Shown here piece by piece: positions 56,520 through 64,000 of a DNA stretch of 64,000 nt; position 1 is the first letter of the stretch; every line of letters begins with the position of its first letter. Source of the DNA: Myotis daubentonii (Eukaryota > Chordata > Mammalia > Chiroptera > Vespertilionidae); assembly GCF_963259705.1 (NCBI RefSeq), contig NC_081842.1, forward strand, positions 63,128,787 to 63,192,786, read 5' to 3'. Position numbers and translations under genes: made by a program. The notes under the pieces were generated by a model, which saw nothing but the letters and a program-made list of their open reading frames with translations, searched no databases and was not told the DNA's origin.

Positions 56520-56590
56520 TAGTAGCTAGCACAGTTCCTGTCTCAAATACACGCTTCAAAAATATTTATTGAATGAATAAACGCCACCTT
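56520..56590 (+). repeat. L2 LINE 3' end
   Basis: 'gtagctagcacagttcctgt' and 'caaaaatatttattgaatga' + 'ataaacg' is the usual L2 3' terminus. It adjoins the VES insertion site. Confidence 0.7.
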
Positions 56591-57700
56591 TTCAAATTTG
56601 GAAAATCAGTATTTGTAAGAATTAATCTTGAACCTGCCCATGAAGTTACTTCAATCTGTATTCTCTCATCTTCAATAGGTTAATTTATTTTCTAACTCTA
56701 TGCTAATTTCAGTGCCAAATAGTCAGAGGCTATTCAGTATTTATTGATTGGACAGTAGTGCATTGACAGTGGGTATCCAGCATTGGGAAGTGAGTCCTGA
56801 AAGGAAACCAGAGACATAGTTCTTTTGGGGGGATTAAGGACACCCCAGTGTTTACCAGAAACTGCTTCAGATTTCCACTTCTGGTTCCTTACCTTTCTCT
56901 TCTTTCTTCCTCCATTGAGTCTGAAGAAACTAAATTTTACCACCAAGAAACTATTTTTATTATTTTTCTCCTTTAATGCAATGTCTCTGAATATTCCTGA
57001 GCAGATTTGTTTTCATCAAGAAAACACACAGTTAGTCAGTTATTAGACCCATTTCCTACTTTTCATAGACTTTCCATTGAATTTCAAGTCAGGATCCAGT
57101 ACTGATGCTTAGGAAATGAAATTGGATACTGTTGTGCCAAAGGGCAAATCAAAACATGTGTTCCCCGTGGGTGCAAGACAGTTGTTTCCAGCACAAGACA
57201 GGACTATGAGTGACAGATTGTAAGTCATGTGGCAATCTGGGTTTTAAAAAGTAAAAAGGCTAAAATCAAATCCAGAGAATCAGCAGAAAATTATAATTCC
57301 ATGCACATACCCCTGTCGGGATATGATTATCAGGTAAGGATCAGGGACAGGTAAGCAGGTCACTTTTGTTGTTTTTGTGAAAGCGACACAGATCTTGTCA
57401 TCAAATGAATGAGAGCCTTTAACCTGCCTTCCTTCCTCTGTAGGCTGAAGTCCGAAGTTATGAGTGAGTCAGGTGGTGTTTGGCAAAAGAGGATGCTTGT
57501 CATTCCCTGGAACTTGCCATCTTTGGTCTTGTAGAATCCATCCAGAGAAGAATATACCTGAAGTAACAAATCATTTGATGTTTAGGTCCAGCACAGATTC
57601 TGGCAATTTCAAAATATCACTGACTATTTTCAATGTATAATGGTCAATGAGCATGTATTTCAGATTTTATATCTTCTTGCAGAGCTATGTTACTCTCCTT
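56591..57700. other. No gene seen
   Basis: Unique-looking AT-rich sequence. Frames of up to 73 codons have no features. Confidence 0.4.
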
Positions 57701-57702
57701 TT

Positions 57703-58330
57703 AACATTTATTGAGGGTCTACTACCCACTGAGCACTGAGATAGCTACTGGCTTGCTCCAGTATATATGAATTAAAGATTATGTTCTAGTAGAATGACAT
57801 CAGATATGTAATCAGAAATTCAATAACGCATATAACGAGAACATGGAGGAAAAGTACTAAAACCCAATTTAAAGCTCCAGAACAGGCTGCTTGAGCACAG
57901 ACTGATCTTTTAAGGATGAGTGTGCCTTTGCCTTGTGAGGAAGAAGGGGAAGTCATCCCAGGCAGAGAACATTACAAGACAGGCTAGGAGGTGAATGTGT
58001 GTGTGTGGCTGTGGGGCTCAGAGTAATTAGAAGCTTCTCCAAAGACCATAAGAAAGGAAATAGTGAGTTAATCAAGGCTTTGATTACAAAAGGTCTTTTA
58101 TGCTATATTAATGAACTTAGAATTTATCCGGAGACAGTGATTTATGCATAAAGGATGTTATGTCAAATCTTCATTCAGGAGACTCTGAAGGGTCGATATT
58201 TTAAGAAAACAAGAGGATATAGAACAGTAGTTTAATGCAGTAATCTTGGTCTGAGCTATAAGGACCTGAAGTAGAGGTTTTTTAAAGGTGGGGAAGGAGA
58301 ATGATTTGTGCCACTAATAATGCAATTGTT
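57703..58330 (+). repeat. Possible old L2-like LINE remnant
   Basis: 'catttattgagggtctacta' with 'gagcactgagatagctactg', then 'gtcatcccaggcagagaaca' and the purine-rich phrases after it resemble very old mammalian LINE sequence. Family uncertain. Confidence 0.4.
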
Positions 58331-58879
58331 CGGCTATTGCTACTTATGAGATGTATTACAAGAGATAAAAAAAATAGTGTTGAAAATATATTTGGTAAGT
58401 TGAGTGACAGGTACATACTGGGTTCTTAAAATAACTAAGGTATTTAGGAATTACCCATTGAGATAGAGATGAGAATCAGGCCAATAATGAGTTATAGCCT
58501 GAACTGAGACAGGTGGGATTGGATCTATGTGCAGGACAGTGGATGAGAATGGAGTAGAGTTGTTTTTTTTCCCCTTTTCAGGAACTGCACCCATAGAAAA
58601 CTTCACTTGACAATTACCTTCTATGTAAGAGCTGCTACACAACAACCTCTAATATTTCAATGGTATCAGTTTACACCCATTCTAATTTGATTAACACTTT
58701 TAACTTAGATATATAGAATACTGGAAGGAAATAAGTTTACTCTTTCTTAGTACTTAAAGATGTCATTCATATGCTGTCTTATATCAATTTTGCTTAACCC
58801 CCAACTGTCATTCACACAGCTGTTCATTTGAATCCAATGTGTCTTTTCCCCCACTGACTTCTTTAATCTTTTCTCTTTG

Positions 58880-59425
58880 TCTTTTGTTTTTAGTAGGTTT
58901 ACTATATTCTACCCAGTTTTGTTTGTTTGTTTGTTTGTTTTTCTGATTTATCTTACTTGGAGTTTGTATAAGCTTCTTGAATCAGTGGTTTGATGTCTTT
59001 GATCTGATTTGAAATATTATTTGCCAGTGTCTCTTCAGATATTACTTTTGTTTCCATTACCTCTAGATTATGCATATATTAGAGTTCTAGTCTATTGGTT
59101 ATTAAACCATATACCAAGTTCATAATTTCCATTATTGTAATTTTTAGTTTAGAATTTATATTTCATTGTTTCTTTAAAAAATTAGTCCTAGGTTTAATTC
59201 CCCATTTTGTCATCTATTTTTTGAAAATGTTAGTCATACTTATTTAAAATTCATGTTCCAATATTTGTTTTTCATCTGTGGGTCTCTCTTCATTGTCTTT
59301 TTTCTTTCTTTCTCGGTCTTAATCTTTTCTTCCCATTTTCTGAGAAAACTGGTAATTTTTTTATTGAGTGCCAGACATTGTGAATGGCCAATTTTGGAGG
59401 CTCTGGATGGTATAAGAAAACCAAT
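58880..59425 (-). repeat. Ancient HAL1/L1M-type LINE fragment, antisense
   Basis: 'ttggagtttgtataagcttc' with 'ttgaatcagtggtttgatg', 'cattacctctagattatgca', and 'attgagtgccagacattgtg' with 'aatggcc' follow the order of a reversed old HAL1/L1M element. Far more diverged than the HAL1 at 22-24 kb. A (TTTG)n patch at 58918-58942 lies inside. Confidence 0.55.
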
Positions 59426-59639
59426 ATTTTTCTTCAGTGAGTAACCTCTAAAAATTATTTCCTTATTGGTGAGAAATTTTTTCTTAATCACTCAGCCATG
59501 AAATTGCAATAAAACAGATATACTATATATTAGTTTATGAATGTCTATATATCTGCTTTTATACAAAATGAGTAAGCGGAATTTTACTTTTTTAAAAAAT
59601 GCAATATAGGACTAAAATGACTAGATAAAATTTTAAGTT

Positions 59640-59881
59640 AAGAGTGAAAATTTAGCCGAAACCAGTTTGGCTCAGTGGATAGAGCGTCGGCCTGCGGACT
59701 GAAAGGTCCCAGGTTCGATTCCGGTCAAGGGCATGTACCTGGGTTGCGGGCACATCCCCAGTGGGAGATGTGCAGGAGGCAGCTGATCGATGTTTCTCTC
59801 TCATCGATGTTTCTAACTATCTCTCTCCCTTCCTCTCTGTAAAAAAATCAATAAAAATATAAAAAAAAGAGTGAAAATTTA
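59640..59881 (+). repeat. Young VES SINE with 15-bp target-site duplication
   Basis: 'aagagtgaaaattta' is present at 59640-59654 and 59867-59881. The head reads 'tggctcagtggatagagcgt' with the B box 'ggttcgattcc', followed by an intact body, a CT tract and an A-rich tail. This is the best-preserved VES in the window. Confidence 0.98.
59662..59725 (+). promoter_or_regulatory. Internal RNA polymerase III promoter (A and B boxes) of VES
   Basis: 'tggctcagtgg' fits the A-box consensus TRGYNNARNNG, and 'ggttcgattcc' fits the B box GWTCRANNC about 35 bp later. Both are unbroken, so this copy has the elements needed for pol III initiation. Actual transcription is not shown. Confidence 0.75.
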
Positions 59882-60263
59882 AGAAGCTATTAACATTTAA
59901 CTTTATACTGCATTTGTGCATTTAATGTATTAAATTATAAATGCAAATTAGCAGTTTATGTAAATATACTATTAATAACAGTTTATATAAATATATAATA
60001 ATCAAATTTAAAAAATTATTTGAGATTAATATTACTGCATTAATATTGAAAACATTAAATTCATTTTTTAAATATTTTTAATAAATTTAAGTTTTTGCAC
60101 AATATGAGAAAATAACTGTCTGCCAGGTATCCATTCAGATATTTTTGATATTTGTTCTTTTAAGCCCTTCACATTATTAATTATGTTTAAATCACTTTTG
60201 TAGAATGAAATAATAACATATAAACAATTTTATTTAAGTTTCAAAGCTCATGTAACATTCAGA

Positions 60264-60503
60264 AGCACTGAGGATAGCCCAGCTGGTGTGGTGCAGTGGT
60301 TGAGCAGTGACCTGTGAACCAGAAAGTCATGGTTCAATTCCTAGTCAGGGCACATGTCCCCGGTTGCTGGCTCGATCCCCAGTAGGGGGCATGCAGGAGC
60401 AGCCAATCAATAATTCTCTCATCATTGATGTTTCTATCTCTCTCTCCCTCTCCCTTCCTCTCTGAAATCAATAAAAATATAATTTTAAACAGCACTGAGG
60501 ATA
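60264..60503 (+). repeat. VES SINE with 13-bp target-site duplication
   Basis: 'agcactgaggata' occurs at 60264-60276 and 60491-60503. The head is altered ('gtgcagtggttgagcagtga') and the body complete, with an A-rich tail. A different VES subfamily from the 59.7-kb copy. Confidence 0.96.
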
Positions 60504-62284
60504 AAACATAAACAACCTCTATAGGATACTCATGTTTAAAACATGTAAACCACCTCTTAAAATAAATATTAAGGCACAATATTTTGTTGAGCAGGGATGA
60601 GTTTTAGAGGAAAAAGAACTAACATCTAATATGTTTTCCTACCCAAGGACCAATCGTTTTTACCCTTTGTGAGAATGCATCGATTAGGGAGTGATCTTCT
60701 GGATCCAATAAGGCATTCAGATGATTTGAGGCTAATTTTCAGTCTGTGAGAGCCTATCGTTGGGGATGTTTGCTTTCATTCCTAAGTTGTACATTTCCAG
60801 ATTTTCCTACAAAAAGCCTTTGGCTGGCTCTGAACTCCAATTTTTGTCTTTATGTTATTTTGAAACTATTGAAAGTTCTGTTTAGCTTTGTAGCCTCCTC
60901 TTCTATTAGTTGCCACTTCCTCTTCTTTTCTTCTTCCCTATGTCTGTTACTCAGTATAATTTAGGAATCTTCAAACATCTCAAGAAAAGAAATGGCATAT
61001 AAAGAAGTCTTCACTTCTCTGCAGTTTTTCTTTTTCTTCATTCTCGTCCCCCTAATGTCCTGACTACCTTGCTAATCCTGAACTTCATTTTCCATCTCCC
61101 TCATCTCACTAGTCTGTCAAAAGTTCTGATCTCCTACTTTAATGTTTTCACTCTTCATCCTGCACAGCTTACAAATTGGCAAAGTCTTGAGAGGAAAAGC
61201 AGTGGAGAAAGTTTTTATTTCTCTCTCTCAAATTCTTGGATTATTAAATTATGGCTGCCTTGGTTGCTCTCTGATTCATTCATATACTTTTTGTATCTTA
61301 TCCGGCCTTTATAGTTGTTCACAATGGGAGAGTTAGTCTGTTATGAGCTATTTTATCATAGCTGGAAGCAGAAGTCTCAATCCAATGATGTAGATTAGTT
61401 GGAGGTTTAACTTCTGCAGAGGACACTCGGAAAAGCTCAGAGCTGGATAGATAGATGTATAACAGTGGTTGAATTTTGAAGTAACTATTATAATTGGTAA
61501 CATTATTTTTTATCTTAAGATGACCCTCAAATATTTTTATGAGATTATTCATATACTTCATTTTAATAGAAATCAATGAGGAAGTGGAATTAATGTTAAA
61601 ATGTTTGCTTTATACACACCTTTAAACTGCATTATGAAATAGAATTGTTTTTTGTCTGGTCAGAGTTATTGCTCTATTTTCATAACCAACCCTGGAGGCT
61701 GAAGCTTTCTTGAATTACTTGGAATGGAACACAAAGAGATAGTGTGTTTATATCTGATATCTCTTTTCTAATAATTTGGGATTGGCTGCTCACTAAGACC
61801 TTTCCAATTCCACCATTTATTAGTTGCTTTTTTCTTTTCTTTTATGCCCCTGGTCTAATTCTCTGTCAGCAGTCATAAATGGAAGGTTCATTTTATTTTA
61901 GTTTTACCCCATCTCTATCCATAGCTGAAATACAGCATTGAACTGTTCCTAAAGTCATTCCCAGATGCTATTATAAAACTGTTTCATCTCTTCACTTCCT
62001 AATACTGTCTTTTTTTTCTCTTTTAAAGGAGGTGATAGAATGCTTTTCTGGTCAGTCATAAAGGTTTAATGCTGTTGCCTTCTCTTTGAGGCCTGGTTAT
62101 AGCACCTAATTCCACAGATATAATGTGATCTTGTGTGTTGTTATGAAAGGCACTGGAAATAGCTTCTCCTGTTTCTTTTGTTTGTAATTTCCCATGAAAT
62201 AAGTCGCGTCTGACTTATTTTCTTAGTGCTTTAGTAATTTTAAATCAGTTAATGACTTTGTGTGAATCTAATTAAAATATTTTC
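60504..62284. other. No gene seen
   Basis: Unique AT-rich sequence. Frames of 60-85 codons without features. Confidence 0.4.
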
Positions 62285-62415
62285 CTTATTGAATTTATTG
62301 GGGTGACATTAATTAATAAAATTATATAGTTTTCAGGTCTACAATTTTATAATGCATCATCTATAAATTGTATTCTGTGTTCACCACTCCAAGTCAAGTC
62401 TCCTTCCATCATTAA
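62285..62415 (-). repeat. L1 3' end, antisense
   Basis: 'attgaatttattggggtgac', 'aaaattatatagttttcagg' and 'gtgttcaccactccaagtca' + 'agtctcc' is the same L1 3' end as at 39.5 kb. Confidence 0.85.
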
Positions 62416-62577
62416 AACTACTGAGTTGATAGGGTTTTCTCCAGGTTCTATATAAAATTATTTTAGGTTTTTATTTATCTATTTAGTATTATAAGTTAAT
62501 CAATTCCTCTGTGTTAATAGTTTCTGGTCTTGTGGAATGAGCACAATAACAAAAGTGTTGGTTGCTCTTGGAGTAAG

Positions 62578-62634
62578 GAATCTCAAAATATTCTTTTAGT
62601 ATAGAAAAACACACACCCTCTTTTACAGAATTCT
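62578..62634 (+). repeat. 57-bp direct repeat, copy A
   Basis: Begins 'gaatctcaaaatattctttt' and ends 'cttttacagaattct'. Identical to 63869-63925 except one T/C difference. Not part of any repeat family I recognise. Confidence 0.95.
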
Positions 62635-62635
62635 A

Positions 62636-63165
62636 TGACAATGTGAGAGAAAAGTGGAAGGAAACTACCTATTCATGCTATTTTCTACTTTAATTATAAT
62701 TAACAGGTGACCTAAATTTCTATACATGCAAACTGTCTGGATAACTGGACAAGGCTACAAAAAGAAAGCACGGCATGTTTCTACATTGATTGTCTTTTTT
62801 TTTTATTTTATCAAATATCTATTAATTAATTTAAATTATTTAATTTTATTTATTGTAACTTTTGTGTAAATTTCATAACTATTTACATGTATATTACTTA
62901 CATACATACATAATTTTCATAGATGCATAAATATATACTGTATATACTTGTTACATTGACTGTCTTCTTATAAAAGAAACAGATTAAGAAGAAAAGTACT
63001 AATTCAAGGATAGGAGGTGATTTTGACAAATGCAAATGTGCTAATGCCATTTTAAAGGCTGGCTTACTAATTCATGGAGAAAATGAACCTGTTTCTGCTC
63101 CTCTTCCCTCTGACTTTTGTCCTCTTGGAGTATTGGATCCCTGTAGGAAAATAAGTGTTATATAC
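62636..63165. other. No gene seen
   Basis: AT-rich unique sequence with ATACAT/TTTA-like low complexity at about 62790-62950. Confidence 0.4.
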
Positions 63166-63169
63166 TAAG

Positions 63170-63512
63170 TGTTGGAGTTCCCACAAAACCCACATGTTGA
63201 AACCTTGATCTCCAATGTGATAGAACTTGAGATGAGAACTTTGGGAGGTAATGAAGTCACGAGGGTGGAGCCCTCAATTATAGGATCAGTACCCTTATAA
63301 GAAAAAACATGATACAAGTATCTCTCTCTTGGTCATGTGAGGAAACAGCAAAAATATGGCCATCTGCAAACTAGGAAGTGGGCTCCCACCTTGTCTTCTA
63401 GCTCCTTGATCCTGCACTTCCCAGCCCCCATAACTGTGAGGAGTAAATGCTGGTTAAGTCACCCATTCTATGGTATTTGTTGTGATAGTCTGAAATGACT
63501 AAGTTAGTGAGC
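63170..63512 (+). repeat. MaLR-type LTR (MST/MLT group)
   Basis: 'cacatgttgaaaccttgatc', 'gtcacgagggtggagccctc', 'cttataagaaaaaacatgat', 'ggtcatgtgaggaaacagca' and 'ataactgtgaggagtaaatg' + 'gtctgaaatgactaag' follow an ERVL-MaLR LTR end to end. Non-coding. Confidence 0.85.
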
Positions 63513-63868
63513 AACAACAAAGTACATCCTCACAAAACGGAAAAAATCAAATAAGTCAAAGAAGCAACTGGCTCAAGGAGGGTGTTGTTAAAGGAGCCTT
63601 TTGAGGTGTCTGGAGGTAAAATGGACTGGCCTACAGTGTGGAATCACCTCTCCTGTAGAATATTCATTCCACTAAGTCACAATCTCATTAAAAGGGTTGT
63701 GTGTTTGTTTGTTTTAGGGGGTTATATGTATGTGCAGAGGAGATAATGGTAAAAATTGTGTCTAATTTGTTGTTGTCCACAGAGATTTTACAGTTCTTAT
63801 CATTAGCTCTCCCTTTTCTGTGTCTATTCCACTACCCACTGGGTTGGAGAAACAGAAAGGTTGAGTTT

Positions 63869-63925
63869 GAATCTCAAAATATTCTTTCAGTATAGAAAAA
63901 CACACACCCTCTTTTACAGAATTCT
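63869..63925 (+). repeat. 57-bp direct repeat, copy B
   Basis: Second copy of 62578-62634 (56 of 57 bases equal), 1291 bp downstream. It ends exactly where an antisense VES tail starts. Confidence 0.95.
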
Positions 63926-64000
63926 TTTTTTTAATATATTTTATTGATTTTTTACAGAGATGAAGAGAGAGAGATAGATAGTTAGGAACATCGATGAGAG
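63926..64000 (-). repeat. VES SINE, cut by the window edge
   Basis: 'tttttttaatatattttatt' with 'gattttttacagagatgaag' and the GA-rich part 'catcgatgagag' is a reversed VES 3' half. The head lies outside the window. Confidence 0.93.

Noticed and set aside
59655..59730. A tRNA gene
   Set aside because: The tRNA-like A and B boxes belong to the head of a VES SINE with target-site duplications. There is no cloverleaf acceptor stem.

Overview
This window is nuclear DNA from a vespertilionid (vesper/evening) bat. I base that on the combination of tRNA-derived VES SINEs (about a dozen, several with perfect target-site duplications), HeliBat-type Helitrons with TC...CTAG termini, young SPIN/URR1-like hAT elements, and a HAL1 'half-L1' retrotransposon, lying among ordinary eutherian repeats (MIR, L2, MER5, MaLR LTRs, L1). 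The species and locus cannot be told from the sequence alone. No intact protein-coding gene, exon chain, rRNA or tRNA gene is supported. The stretch looks intergenic or deep-intronic, is AT-rich, and the long open frames are repeat artefacts or chance.

Layout. 1-8110: mostly unique sequence with old repeats (an MLT1-like LTR, MIRs, an old VES, MER5, an L2 end). 8113-9476: three HeliBat elements joined head to tail. 12767-13830: a dense mosaic of a palindromic DNA element, a hAT carrying a reversed HeliBat, a SPIN-like hAT and a MER5 copy. 21863-24026: a full-length HAL1 on the minus strand with 15-bp target-site duplications, its ORF1 broken by two stops, followed by an older L1 3' end. 27135-29579: two HeliBats back to back, the first split by a 757-bp solo LTR with a 6-bp duplication, the second built largely of a ~48-bp minisatellite. 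30129-32206: a long polypurine tract, then a probable long minus-strand HeliBat with about 1 kb of unexplained GC-rich interior and an L1 3' end. 32504-32727, 40129-40361 and 45421-45632: short hAT elements. 39455-39900: an L1 end with an apparent 5' inversion. 46820-47170: a mariner-like fragment cut by a Helitron end. 48690-48925: two L1 3' ends tail to tail. 49162-51905: a VES cluster with inverted copies. 56177-60503: further VES copies and an ancient HAL1/L1M fragment. 62578-63925: an unexplained 57-bp direct repeat flanking a MaLR LTR.

The biology is that of a mobile-element landfill in which DNA transposons (Helitron, hAT, mariner) and retroelements (VES, HAL1, L1, LTR) have inserted into one another. 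The relative order of several insertions can be read from the nesting. The least explained signals are the 57-bp duplicate, the Helitron arrays with internal minisatellites, and the GC-rich Helitron interior at 30.64-31.68 kb.
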